Both the position numbers and the translations under genes were made by a program. The notes beneath the pieces were generated by a model that did not search any database, had not been told where the DNA came from, and saw only the letters and a list, made by a program, of their open reading frames with translations. A stretch of 34,618 nt of DNA from Prolixibacteraceae bacterium (GTDB lineage Bacteria > Bacteroidota > Bacteroidia > Bacteroidales > Prolixibacteraceae): NCBI GenBank assembly GCA_019459525.1, contig JAIBEY010000116.1, positions 1 to 34,618 of the forward strand, in the 5' to 3' direction. Position 1 is the stretch's first letter, and each line of letters starts with the position of its first letter. Shown here in pieces: positions 1 to 8,697 of the stretch.

Positions 1-449
1 AGGTTGTAGAAGGTACTGATCCCGCGAACTCCGACATTTTGATCGGATTTCATTATTACGACAATGGCATTCGCGACCAGCAGGCATTTGGAATCCTGCA
101 TAACTTCGGCGACTGGCGTGCATGGAAAGATGAAGTAGCGAATTTCAACATTCAGGAAATGGGATATAAAGGCAATATTGGAGCCAGAAACGGATTTTTG
201 CATGCGGGAAAATATGTACTTCAGGAAGCTCAAATTACTTCGGGCGATTGGAGTAGCTGGCGTTTGTTGTTGGGAAACGGAGCCTTTTATTACACTCTGC
301 AACCGGAAACTCCCGGGGGCTCAATTTCATTTGCGAATCCGGGTATTACTATGATTGAGCCCGACAAATTTGCGGTCACAAGTTTTATGCCTTCCCAGGG
401 AAATAATAACAGTGAAAAGGGAGAGCTTTTATATACGGTTCATTTTTAA
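1..449 (+). CDS. C-terminal part of an unrecognised, probably secreted protein (5' end outside window)
   Basis: The reading frame is open from the left edge (codons in phase with base 3) to a TAA at 447-449, so the start lies outside the window. A TTG at 39 is internal and is not evidence for a start. About 148 residues are visible. They are rich in Trp, Tyr, Phe and Gly (GDWRAWKDE, SGDWSSWRLLLGNGAFYYT), a composition typical of secreted beta-rich domains such as carbohydrate-active beta-propellers or sandwiches. I do not recognise the family. The stop is 25 bp upstream of the GH172-like gene on the same strand, so the two are probably co-transcribed, and a role in glycan handling is a contextual inference only. 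Confidence 0.6.
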   Translation, partial: VVEGTDPANSDILIGFHYYDNGIRDQQAFGILHNFGDWRAWKDEVANFNIQEMGYKGNIGARNGFLHAGKYVLQEAQITSGDWSSWRLLLGNGAFYYTLQPETPGGSISFANPGITMIEPDKFAVTSFMPSQGNNNSEKGELLYTVHF

Positions 450-474
450 ATTTATTATGAATTATTAGCAACGT

Positions 475-2436
475 ATGAACATGAAAAAATTAGCACACCG
501 GTTTGTATTTCTTTTTTCTTTTTTATCAATCGGCCTAAATGGTATAGCCGTAACTCCGAATAATCCCAAATATAAATGGGCCGACGAACTTGAGCTGTTG
601 AAACGGGTTGATTTGCTGCCTGCTTACCGCACTGGCCAGTTGGTAGAGCAATTATCCAGCTACGACCGGACAGGAGGGAATGACGACGGATTCTCGGGGA
701 AGTATTCTTTTCTCCGGAAAGAGGATGAGCAACTGGTTTTGGCCGATTTAAAAGGCCCCGGTGTCATTCAACGGATTTGGACACCAACTCCCACCAATGA
801 TACGTTATCATTTTTCTTCGACGGAGAAAAAACTCCCCGGATCGTTATTCCCTTTTTGGATCTGTTTTCAGGAAAAGTATTTCCTTTTGTAAAACCGGTA
901 TGCGGCAACGAGGTTGGAGGCTACTATTGTTATATTCCGATTCCATACAGCCAATCATGTAAAGTGGTTTTTAGTGGAAAAAAAATCATGTTTCATCAAA
1001 TCCAGTATCGGAATTTGCCCGGTGTTGATGTAGAATCGTATTCGGGTCATTTTAATCAAGACGACAAGAAACTGTTGACTGAGGTATGCGGTTTATGGTC
1101 GGGTATCTCCCCTGTAATAGCTGATTTTAAATGTGGACGATCATCAGAGATATTGACTTCAAAGAAATCATATACCATCAATCCTGGTGAAGAAATCACG
1201 TTCTTCGATTCGCAATTGCCCGGACGTATTGTAGGTTTCGAGGTGGATGGAGGTAATTCATTCGAAGGTTTATATAAAGATGTTATTCTGTCTGCTAAAT
1301 GGGATGGAGAAGCGGTTGAAGCGATTTATGCCCCGTTGGCCGATTTTTTCGGTTATGCTTACGGGAAAGGGGCCATGCGAAGTATGCTGATTGGCAAAAA
1401 TGGCGATAAAAACTATTGTTACCTGCCCATGCCTTACGATCGTTCAGCGATCATGAAACTCATCTACAAAAAAAGAGATGGGGTAAAACAAAACCAGCTT
1501 GCCGTAACCATTACCGTTTATTGCAATCAAAATCAGCGAATAGCTCAGTCCGAAGGTAAATTTTACGCGACATGGCGTAGGCAAATAAATGCACCCAACG
1601 GTGAATTTTATACTTTCCTGAAGACAGAAGGGAAAGGGCATTACATCGGCACGGTGCATCTGGCTCAAGGCTTAAGACCGGGCATGACTTTGTTTTTTGA
1701 GGGAGATGATTCAACGGCTGTGGATGGCAGTATGAAACTGCACGGAACGGGATCGGAAGATTACTACAATGGCGGTTGGTACGCTTTATTGGATCGTTGG
1801 GACCGGGGAGTCAGCCTTCCGCTTCATGGTTCTCTGGATTATTCACTTCCGATGAACCGGACCGGTGCTTATCGATTTTACCTGACCGATAAATTGTCGT
1901 TTGAAAAGGAAATTTTTCATGGAATAGAACATGGACCGGAACGAAATGAATTTCCGGTTGATTATACTTCGGTAGCGTATTTTTACAGCGACAGACCGCT
2001 GAAAGTAAGAATGGATCCAACTCCCGAATTGCGAACCGTTTATCTGCCTAAGGAGCACATTTATTTTCCGCAATTAATGGATGTAACTCTTGGCGGGAAT
2101 GTGCAGGTTAATCAGAATCGTGGATTGCGTATTTACACCGAAAATGAAGGAATGATACGCATCATGCTCAACGATATTCCTGAAGGAAAATATCAGGTGC
2201 TCTTGTCTTATTTTGATAAACCTGAAGGAGCTGATTTTCGAATTTGGCAGCGCCAGAAACAGTTAACAGACTGGAAATCGACAAAAAGCAGTATTGAGAA
2301 TTTGAAAGAACGGGTCGCTATTGGCGAAATTGAACTGACCAAACAAACCAATTCTATTTCGGTGCATGTGCGAAAAAGCGACAAGGGCAACCAATTCGAA
2401 TTGGATCGAATCATTTTAATTAGGGTGGAAGAATAG
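475..2436 (+). CDS. DUF2961 / GH172-like secreted glycoside hydrolase
   Basis: A 653-residue protein with an N-terminal signal peptide (basic MNMKK, then a hydrophobic stretch to about residue 26). It carries DUF2961 hallmarks: GPGVIQRIWTP near residue 95 and HGTGSEDYYNGGWY at about 423-436. DUF2961 corresponds to CAZy family GH172, whose characterised members act on fructofuranose or D-arabinofuranose linkages using two glutamates. From memory of the family, these lie in a GEGDE-like segment and in the G-T-G-x-E-D-Y motif. Here E409 (FFEGDD) and E428 (GTGSEDYY) fit those positions. The C-terminal ~130 residues form a beta-rich extension. The substrate cannot be told from sequence. The upstream partial gene is 25 bp away. 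ATGs at 475 and 481 are both possible starts; the difference is two residues. Confidence 0.85.
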   Translation: MNMKKLAHRFVFLFSFLSIGLNGIAVTPNNPKYKWADELELLKRVDLLPAYRTGQLVEQLSSYDRTGGNDDGFSGKYSFLRKEDEQLVLADLKGPGVIQRIWTPTPTNDTLSFFFDGEKTPRIVIPFLDLFSGKVFPFVKPVCGNEVGGYYCYIPIPYSQSCKVVFSGKKIMFHQIQYRNLPGVDVESYSGHFNQDDKKLLTEVCGLWSGISPVIADFKCGRSSEILTSKKSYTINPGEEITFFDSQLPGRIVGFEVDGGNSFEGLYKDVILSAKWDGEAVEAIYAPLADFFGYAYGKGAMRSMLIGKNGDKNYCYLPMPYDRSAIMKLIYKKRDGVKQNQLAVTITVYCNQNQRIAQSEGKFYATWRRQINAPNGEFYTFLKTEGKGHYIGTVHLAQGLRPGMTLFFEGDDSTAVDGSMKLHGTGSEDYYNGGWYALLDRWDRGVSLPLHGSLDYSLPMNRTGAYRFYLTDKLSFEKEIFHGIEHGPERNEFPVDYTSVAYFYSDRPLKVRMDPTPELRTVYLPKEHIYFPQLMDVTLGGNVQVNQNRGLRIYTENEGMIRIMLNDIPEGKYQVLLSYFDKPEGADFRIWQRQKQLTDWKSTKSSIENLKERVAIGEIELTKQTNSISVHVRKSDKGNQFELDRIILIRVEE

Positions 2437-2463
2437 TGCTGCTTTTTGCTATAAAAATAAACT

Positions 2464-2569
2464 GGCTGTTCCCAAAGTTGAAATATTCTAGAATCTGGCT
2501 ATCCTGAATTTGTTTATTCTTCTGGAGTTCATTGTGATGTGATTAGGTTTTACGACTTTTGAGATAGCC
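2464..2569. repeat. Imperfect terminal-inverted-repeat pair, possible IS/MITE remnant
   Basis: The segment between the GH172-like gene and the yfcC stop begins with GGCTGTTCCCAAAGTTG (2464-2480). It ends with the reverse complement of GGCTATCTCAAAAGTCG (2553-2569), and 12 of 17 positions match. Ends of the style GGCTGTCTCAAAA are common in Bacteroidota insertion sequences. The interior (~70 bp) codes for nothing. This may be a relic of an excised or decayed insertion element, or a small non-autonomous element. No target-site duplication was identified. Confidence 0.3.
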
Positions 2570-2622
2570 TCATTTTTGACGAATGATCATCATGCCGGGT
2601 TCCCTCAGGCAATCAATCAACG

Positions 2623-4218
2623 TTAAAATCCATTCAGTTGCAGAAGCACTGTCGGAATCAACAATAAAGCTCCCAGTGTAATCAGTATTAGCATAAGTGG
2701 GCCAATCCATTTGAACCATTTCTCGTAGGGGATGCGGGCAATTCCCAATACGCCGATTAATACTCCTGAAGTGGGGGTGAGCATGTTGGTAAACCCATCG
2801 CCGAACTGAAAAGCCATTACCGTTGCCTGACGTGAAACTCCAACCAAATCGGAAAACTGTGACATGATAGGCATCGTTAAGGCTGCTTTGGCCGATCCTG
2901 ATGGAATAATCAGGTTGATGCCATTCTGAATTAAATACATGATTTCTACCGATGCGATTTTTCCGAACCCTTGCATCGATTGCGCCATGTAGTATAAAAT
3001 GGTGTCTATAATCTGTCCGTTTCTCAGTATAACGATAATTCCGCCAGCCAATCCAACTACCATTGCCGCTGATAAAATATCTTTTGAACCTTCAATAAAT
3101 AATTTGGTTAGTTCGTTGGCTGTTTTTCCCATGCTAAGTCCGGCCAGCAATCCCATAGCAAAGAATAATGCGGCGATTTCCATCACATACCATTCGTATC
3201 CCATTACTCCTATAATCAGGAAAACAATTGTAAAAGCCAATAAATTCAGGATGAAATAATGAACCGTTTTCCGTAGCGATAAAAAGCCTGAGATCAGAAA
3301 CAGGGCTGTACTGATTGGGACAACCGGTAATTCGATGCTGCTGTTTCCGACTTTGAGTTCTGAAACCGGAAAAAGGATGGAATAAGCGATGAGGGCAGTC
3401 GAAGTGAGCAGAAATACAACCCATGCGCGGAGCGGCGTATGAAAAATCACCTCTTCCGTTTTTATGGCATTCCGGTTTCTCCAGTAAGCATCATCTTCGT
3501 AAACGAGCGATTTCTCCGGATTTTTCTTTATTCTTCTTGCATACCAAAGTACGTAACTGAAGCCGGCCAGGTTAATGATTAACCAGCTGAACAACCGGTA
3601 CTCAATTCCGGAGAAAAGCGGAAGGTTCGACAAACCTTGTGCAATTCCGATGGTAAACGGATTTAACACCGCCCCGGCAAAACCCAGCGCAGCAGCCACA
3701 AAGCACAAACTAACGCCAACGATAGAATCGTAACCCATCGAAATGGCCAGAGGTACAAATATGATGGTGAAGGCGATGGTTTCTTCGCTCATGCCGAAAA
3801 CTGCGCCAAACACACTAAACAAGAGCATGATGAGGGTGATGATGATATTTTCGACACCCAGTTTGCGGATTAAAGTCCAGTGTTCCAGCTTTTTTGTGAA
3901 TTTCAGGAACGAAAAAATGCCCACATCAATGGCTTTGCTGTCGTTCATAATCCAGAATGCACCTCCAATCATCAGGATGAAAACAATGATCTCGGAAGTG
4001 TTGCAGAACCCATCAAAAAAAGCTGAAAAAATCTGCCAGGTTTGTGGTTGCTGCTCTGTAAAATGAAACGAATCGGCTTTAATGATCTCGCGGTTAACGC
4101 CATTTACAGTAACGGTTTCGCGTTCGAAACTTCCGCCGGGAACAAACCACGTTAATACGGCTGAGAACAGGATGATGGAAAAAACTATCACAAATGTATG
4201 GGGAACTCGTTTGATCAT
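2623..4218 (-). CDS. YfcC-family (DcuC-like) membrane carrier
   Basis: A 531-residue polytopic inner-membrane protein with about a dozen hydrophobic segments. It begins with the family-typical MIKRVPHTFVIVFSIILFSA followed by TWFVPGGSFE. The layout (N-terminal helix, short periplasmic PGG segment, GAFWIMNDSKAIDVGI region, and a C-terminal half with SGSAKAALTMPIMSQFSDL and FTNMLTPTSGVLIGVLGIA) matches the YfcC/DcuC-related carriers (C4-dicarboxylate anaerobic carrier superfamily). Members are usually annotated as basic amino acid or dicarboxylate carriers, and the true substrate is often unknown. The gene is divergent from hutI with 230 bp between the starts. Transport of histidine, or of a product of its breakdown, is therefore a reasonable contextual guess, but unproven. 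Nothing appears truncated. Confidence 0.85.
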   Translation of the reverse strand: MIKRVPHTFVIVFSIILFSAVLTWFVPGGSFERETVTVNGVNREIIKADSFHFTEQQPQTWQIFSAFFDGFCNTSEIIVFILMIGGAFWIMNDSKAIDVGIFSFLKFTKKLEHWTLIRKLGVENIIITLIMLLFSVFGAVFGMSEETIAFTIIFVPLAISMGYDSIVGVSLCFVAAALGFAGAVLNPFTIGIAQGLSNLPLFSGIEYRLFSWLIINLAGFSYVLWYARRIKKNPEKSLVYEDDAYWRNRNAIKTEEVIFHTPLRAWVVFLLTSTALIAYSILFPVSELKVGNSSIELPVVPISTALFLISGFLSLRKTVHYFILNLLAFTIVFLIIGVMGYEWYVMEIAALFFAMGLLAGLSMGKTANELTKLFIEGSKDILSAAMVVGLAGGIIVILRNGQIIDTILYYMAQSMQGFGKIASVEIMYLIQNGINLIIPSGSAKAALTMPIMSQFSDLVGVSRQATVMAFQFGDGFTNMLTPTSGVLIGVLGIARIPYEKWFKWIGPLMLILITLGALLLIPTVLLQLNGF

Positions 4219-4448
4219 CGTAACTTGGTATTAAAATCTGCCCGAAAATAGGAACAAATTTGGCTGTATCCATGACCAAAGACATAAAAAACTTAGATCG
4301 ACTTTGCCTATTTTGGAAGCGGAAAGCAGCGTGAAACTTAAGAAGGCAACCGAACAACGGAATCCGGGAAAAGGATTTAGAAAACAACAGCGGGAAAACT
4401 GTCCGTACAGGCTTTCGGTAATTCAATCTATCGTTCCTTAAAATTTAA

Positions 4449-5708
4449 ATGTACCAAAATATGAGACTCATTCTTCAGAATATCAAAGAATTGGTTCAGG
4501 TCGATCCCCAAAACCGATTGTGGGTTGCGGGAAAATCGATGGCCGAAGTTCCGACCATCAAAAATGCTTTTTTGGTTGTTCAGGACGAGCTGATTGAAAA
4601 CTTTGGCCCCATGGAAAAGCTCGGGGAGACTGATTTTGAATCGGATGACATGATTATGGAAATTGATTGTTCGGGAAAAATGGTTTTTCCGAGTTACTGC
4701 GATTCACATACGCATCTGGTTTTTGCGGCAACGCGCGAACTGGAGTTTGTCGATCGCATCAAAGGCCTGACCTATGAGGAAATCGCCCAGCGCGGAGGTG
4801 GAATCCTGAATTCGGCCAACCGCTTACACGACATGCCGGAAGACGATTTATATGAACAAGCCATGGTGAGGCTCGAAGAAATTGCAGCCATGGGAACTGG
4901 AGCTGTTGAAATTAAAAGCGGCTACGGGTTGACCACCGAATCGGAACTGAAGATGTTACGAGTTATCCGCCGCATGAAACAGCACTCGCCGCTACTGATC
5001 AAATCAACGTTTCTGGCTCATGCTTTCCCAATGGAATTTCGCAACAAACGCGAAGAATACCTGAGTTTACTGATCAATGAAATGATACCGCAAATTGCAT
5101 CGGAAGAACTGGCTGACTATGTGGATGTATTTTGCGACCGTGGTTTTTTTACTATAGAAGAAACCGACCGAATCCTCATGGCCGGCATGAAACATGAAAT
5201 GAAAGGGAAAGTACATGCTAACGAACTGGCTAATTCAGGCGGTGTGCAGGTGGGTGTAAAATACAATGCGTTGTCGGCCGACCATTTGGAATTTGTTGAG
5301 GAAGAAGAAATTTCGGCCTTACTCGGAAGCGAAACCATGCCAACTGTTTTACCCGGAGCTGCCTTTTTCCTGAACCTGAAGCTGGCGCCAGTCCGCAAAA
5401 TGATTGATGCCGGATTACCGGTTGCCATGGCTTCCGATTACAATCCGGGTTCGTCACCTTCCGGAAATATGAATTTTATACAATCGTTGGGCTGCCTGAA
5501 ATACGGTATGTCGCCTGAAGAAACCATTCACGCTACCACTATCAATTCGGCATATGCTATGGGAATCAGCGAAAGTTACGGCAGCATTGCCAAAGGAAAA
5601 GTGGCCAATTTGTTTATTACCAAAGAAATTTCGAGCTATGCCGTTATTCCGTATTCATTTGGTTCCAATCTGATTGAAACAGTGATCCTGAACGGTGAAA
5701 TACAGTGA
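4449..5708 (+). CDS. hutI: Imidazolonepropionase
   Basis: A cytoplasmic amidohydrolase-superfamily enzyme that hydrolyses 4-imidazolone-5-propanoate to N-formimino-L-glutamate, the third step of histidine degradation. At 419 residues it is full length. Metal and active-site motifs are visible: DSHTH at 85-89 (H87, H89), LAHAF with H191, HANEL with H256, SADHLE with H279, and ASDYNPGSSPSGN with D330. An internal Met at residue 5 (4461) would give MRLILQNIKELVQV, which looks more like family N-termini, so the true start may be there. It is followed after 107 bp by ftcD, which uses its product. Histidase (hutH) and urocanase (hutU) are not in the window. Confidence 0.95.
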   Translation: MYQNMRLILQNIKELVQVDPQNRLWVAGKSMAEVPTIKNAFLVVQDELIENFGPMEKLGETDFESDDMIMEIDCSGKMVFPSYCDSHTHLVFAATRELEFVDRIKGLTYEEIAQRGGGILNSANRLHDMPEDDLYEQAMVRLEEIAAMGTGAVEIKSGYGLTTESELKMLRVIRRMKQHSPLLIKSTFLAHAFPMEFRNKREEYLSLLINEMIPQIASEELADYVDVFCDRGFFTIEETDRILMAGMKHEMKGKVHANELANSGGVQVGVKYNALSADHLEFVEEEEISALLGSETMPTVLPGAAFFLNLKLAPVRKMIDAGLPVAMASDYNPGSSPSGNMNFIQSLGCLKYGMSPEETIHATTINSAYAMGISESYGSIAKGKVANLFITKEISSYAVIPYSFGSNLIETVILNGEIQ

Positions 5709-5717
5709 AATTCTAAG

Positions 5718-5760
5718 TTTCAGGTTTCAAGTTCCAGGTGTCTCCACCTGGAACCTGAAA
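5718..5760. repeat. Intergenic hairpin between hutI and ftcD
   Basis: A perfect 10-bp inverted repeat, GTTCCAGGTG (5731-5740) and CACCTGGAAC (5745-5754), with a 4-nt loop. An outer TTTCAG/CTGAAA pairing (5718-5723 with 5755-5760) leaves a 7-nt bulge on the left side. A further GGAACCTGG follows at 5764-5772. There is no T-tract, so it does not look like a normal intrinsic terminator. The recurring TTTCAGGTTTCAAGTTCC wording suggests a dispersed intergenic repeat. It could also stabilise the upstream hutI message or modulate read-through into ftcD. Confidence 0.6.
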
Positions 5761-5815
5761 TTTGGAACCTGGAGCTAATCTTTTGTCTAATATCTAACAT
5801 CTTTATTCTACTTGA

Positions 5816-7495
5816 ATGAAACAACTGATTGAATGTGTTCCGAATTTTTCGGAAGGAAGGGATGAAAAAATAATCCGTCAGATAACCGATGCCATCCAAT
5901 CGGTTGACGGAATCAAATTACTGAATGTTGATCCGGGAAAAGACACCAACCGTACGGTGGTCACTTTTGTGGGCGAACCTGAACAGGTGATTGAAGCTGC
6001 TTTTCAAGGTGCGAAAATGGCAGCGCAGCTTATTGACATGAGCAAACACAAAGGTGAACATCCACGCTTTGGAGCCACCGATGTTTGTCCGCTGGTGCCC
6101 ATTGCCAACATTACCATGGAAGAAACCGTTGTTTATGCACGGCGTTTGGCGCAGCGAATGGGCGAGGAACTGGGTATTTCGGTATATTGTTACGAATTCG
6201 CAGCAGCAACCGAAGAACGACGCAGTCTGGCCAATTGTCGTGCCGGCGAATACGAAGGTCTGAAAGAAAAACTTCAGAAACCCGAATGGAAACCCGATTT
6301 TGGTCCGGTTGTGCTGAACGAACGGTCGGGTGCAACTGCTGTTGGTGCCCGCAATTTCCTGATAGCCTACAATGTAAACCTGAATACCACTTCGGTGCGC
6401 AGGGCAAATGCTATCGCGTTCGATGTGCGTGAAGCCGGACGTGTGGTTCGCGAAGGCGATCCGATAACCGGTAAAATTGTGAATGACACGAATGGCGAAC
6501 CGCTTCGTATTCCCGGAACACTGAAAAAAGTCCGTGCCATTGGCTGGTTTATCAAAGAATACGGAGTGGCGCAAATTTCCATGAACCTTACCGATATTTC
6601 GGTAACCTCGATGCATCAGGCTTTTGATGAGGTGGTTGAACGTGCCCGTGAACGCGGAATCCGGGTGACCGGCTCCGAATTAATCGGTGTTATTCCTTTA
6701 CAGGCCATGCTCGATGCCGGAAAATATTTTCTCCGGAAACAGGAACGATCGCTTGGGATTCCGGATGAGGAAATCATTAAAATTGCTGTTAAATCGCTGG
6801 GTCTCGACGAACTGTCGCCATTCGATCCGAAAAAGCGTATCATCGAATACCTGATCGACGATCAGCCAAATAAATTGGTTGATCTGAGTTTATCCGGATT
6901 TTCAAACGAAACGCTATCAGAGTCGCCAGCTCCCGGAGGAGGTTCTGTAGCGGCTTATGTTGGTTCTTTGGGTGCGGCGTTGGGGTCGATGGTGGCCAAC
7001 CTTTCGGCGCACAAACGTGGTTGGGACGATCGCTGGGAAGAATTCTCCGAATGGGCTGAAAAAGGTAAACAGGCACACGATCGCTTGCTGAAACTGGTTG
7101 ATGAAGACACAGCCGCTTTCAACGCGATTATGGATGCTTTCGGCTTACCAAAAAATACAGATCAGGAGAAAAAACAACGTTCAGCGGCTATTCAGGCAGC
7201 AACCAGGCATGCCATTGAAGTGCCGTTTGAGGTGATGCAAACCGCTTACAGTTCGCTCGAAGTCATTCAGGCAATGGCCGAATCGGGAAATCCGAATTCG
7301 CTGTCGGATGCCGGGGTGGGGGCGCTGTGCGCGAGAACTGCTGTTTATGGAGCCTACCTCAATGTCCGCATCAATGCTGGTGGGCTTTCGGATAAAACTT
7401 TTGTTGAAGAAATATTGCTACGCGCAACCGAAATATTGCAGAAAGCAAAACAAAAAGAAGCTGAAATATTGGGTCGTGTTGAAGCAAGGATTTGA
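5816..7495 (+). CDS. ftcD: Bifunctional glutamate formimidoyltransferase / formimidoyltetrahydrofolate cyclodeaminase
   Basis: A 559-residue fusion. Residues 1 to about 330 are the formiminotransferase, opening with MKQLIECVPNFSEGRD. H82 in KGEHPRFGATDVCP sits at the same number as the catalytic His82 described for mammalian FTCD. Residues from about 355 on are the cyclodeaminase, with SPAPGGGSVAAYVGSLGAALGSMVANL near 362-388 and LVDEDTAAFNAIMDAF near 427-442. The protein transfers the formimino group of N-formimino-L-glutamate to tetrahydrofolate, giving glutamate, then deaminates the product to 5,10-methenyl-THF. It directly follows hutI, so the pair completes histidine to glutamate and feeds one-carbon metabolism. 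The ATG gives the canonical N-terminus, and both halves look intact. Confidence 0.95.
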   Translation: MKQLIECVPNFSEGRDEKIIRQITDAIQSVDGIKLLNVDPGKDTNRTVVTFVGEPEQVIEAAFQGAKMAAQLIDMSKHKGEHPRFGATDVCPLVPIANITMEETVVYARRLAQRMGEELGISVYCYEFAAATEERRSLANCRAGEYEGLKEKLQKPEWKPDFGPVVLNERSGATAVGARNFLIAYNVNLNTTSVRRANAIAFDVREAGRVVREGDPITGKIVNDTNGEPLRIPGTLKKVRAIGWFIKEYGVAQISMNLTDISVTSMHQAFDEVVERARERGIRVTGSELIGVIPLQAMLDAGKYFLRKQERSLGIPDEEIIKIAVKSLGLDELSPFDPKKRIIEYLIDDQPNKLVDLSLSGFSNETLSESPAPGGGSVAAYVGSLGAALGSMVANLSAHKRGWDDRWEEFSEWAEKGKQAHDRLLKLVDEDTAAFNAIMDAFGLPKNTDQEKKQRSAAIQAATRHAIEVPFEVMQTAYSSLEVIQAMAESGNPNSLSDAGVGALCARTAVYGAYLNVRINAGGLSDKTFVEEILLRATEILQKAKQKEAEILGRVEARI

Positions 7496-7561
7496 AAAGG
7501 AGATAGTTTAAAAATCAATTTCCTTTTTGGAGTTTGATTTGGCTGATGATTTTCTTACGCA

Positions 7562-7580
7562 CATTCCGGAACGTGGAATG
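7562..7580 (+). terminator. Possible weak intrinsic terminator downstream of ftcD
   Basis: CATTCC (7562-7567) pairs with GGAATG (7575-7580) across a 7-nt loop and is followed by CTTTTGTTGTTT. The stem is only 6 bp and lies about 65 bp beyond the ftcD stop, so this is a candidate only. A longer but A/T-rich pairing (AAAAGGA at 7495-7501 with TCCTTTT at 7521-7527) overlaps the ftcD stop and is an alternative. Confidence 0.3.
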
Positions 7581-7723
7581 CTTTTGTTGTTTAATAAAGA
7601 TGGTTATTACAAATAAATTCATATTATTGCCATTTTTCAGGCTTCAATTTCATGATTCTATAAATTGCTTCATTAATGAATCATACCGGTACTGTTGGTT
7701 TTCATGACCTATAAAATTAATTT

Positions 7724-7731
7724 TACTTTCA
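7724..7731 (+). promoter_or_regulatory. Putative -7 box for the DUF3078 gene
   Basis: TACTTTCA matches the Bacteroidota primary-sigma -7 consensus TAnnTTTG at 7 of 8 positions. It lies 55 bp upstream of the DUF3078 start in otherwise A/T-rich sequence, with a TTTTC about 20 bp further upstream where the -33 element would be. Confidence 0.35.
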
Positions 7732-7785
7732 GAAGTTATCATATAGCGCTCAAAAAAAATGAAAACAAATTAAAAACACATAGCT

Positions 7786-8688
7786 ATGAACTGTTTATCG
7801 ATACTGTTTTTGTCGTTTTTTATTTTTAATGTGGCTGTAGCACAAGAAGCCGCGGATACGCTTAAACACTGGAAAAAGGGTGGTGATTTGTCGATTAGTT
7901 TTAGTCAGGTCTCCTTCTCAAACTGGGCAGCTGGGGGAAAAAATTCGGTTTCCGGAGTTGGTATGTTCAACTATTCTGCCAACTATTCCAAAGATAGGAT
8001 TAGCTGGGATAACTCTCTAAATATAGGTTACGGTTTGCAAAAAGAGGAACAACGCCGCCTGATCAAATCGGAAGATAAACTGGAATTAAGCTCAAAGGTT
8101 GGGTACAAAATGACCGAAGAGGGAAAATGGTTCTTTTCAGGATTGACCAACTTCAGAACTCAGTTTGCTGATGGGTTTAATTATACCGATGTTAATAATC
8201 CAGTGCGTATTTCCAGCCTTTTAGCTCCGGCTTACCTGACTTTTGCGGCAGGGTTCGATTATAAGCCCACCGATAAATTCACTTTATTCCTGTCGCCGTT
8301 AAGCAGTAAATTTACGTTTGTTGCTGATAATGATTTATCTGCTATCGGAGCATTTGGGGTCGATCCGGGGAAAAAGTTCAGGGCTGAAATGGGGGGAACT
8401 TTGAAATCGGAACTGAAATTTGCTGTGGCCAAAAATGTTGATGCAGTAACCAACCTGAACTTGTTCTCGAATTACCTGAAAAACCCACAAAATATTGATG
8501 TGAATTGGGATTTCAGGCTGAACATGAAAGTGAATAAATTTCTTTCGGCTAACCTTACAACCAACCTGATTTATGACGACGATATTTTAGTACCGGTTGA
8601 CCTGAATGACGATGGTGTTGTGGATAGCAAAGGGCGCCGGGTTCAGTTGAAACAGTTGTTTGGTGCCGGATTGAGCTTTAAATTTTAA
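7786..8688 (+). CDS. DUF3078 family outer-membrane beta-barrel-like protein
   Basis: A 300-residue protein with a signal peptide (hydrophobic core at 4-18, likely cleavage after VAVAQ). The family signature follows: a Trp/Gly-rich segment SFSQVSFSNWAAGGKNSVSGVG at about 37-58, then alternating amphipathic strands (YSANYSKDRISWDNSLNIGYGL) typical of an outer-membrane barrel. The C-terminus ends in Phe (GAGLSFKF), as expected for BAM-dependent barrels. DUF3078 is confined to Bacteroidota and its molecular role is not established. It is followed after only 9 bp by the DUF3667 gene, so the two are almost certainly one transcript. Confidence 0.85.
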   Translation: MNCLSILFLSFFIFNVAVAQEAADTLKHWKKGGDLSISFSQVSFSNWAAGGKNSVSGVGMFNYSANYSKDRISWDNSLNIGYGLQKEEQRRLIKSEDKLELSSKVGYKMTEEGKWFFSGLTNFRTQFADGFNYTDVNNPVRISSLLAPAYLTFAAGFDYKPTDKFTLFLSPLSSKFTFVADNDLSAIGAFGVDPGKKFRAEMGGTLKSELKFAVAKNVDAVTNLNLFSNYLKNPQNIDVNWDFRLNMKVNKFLSANLTTNLIYDDDILVPVDLNDDGVVDSKGRRVQLKQLFGAGLSFKF

Positions 8689-8697
8689 TTTTTCGGA

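Noticed and set aside
5918-6616. Long minus-strand open frame inside ftcD
   Set aside because: It lies wholly within a well-recognised gene and is low in family-like content, so it is an antisense shadow.
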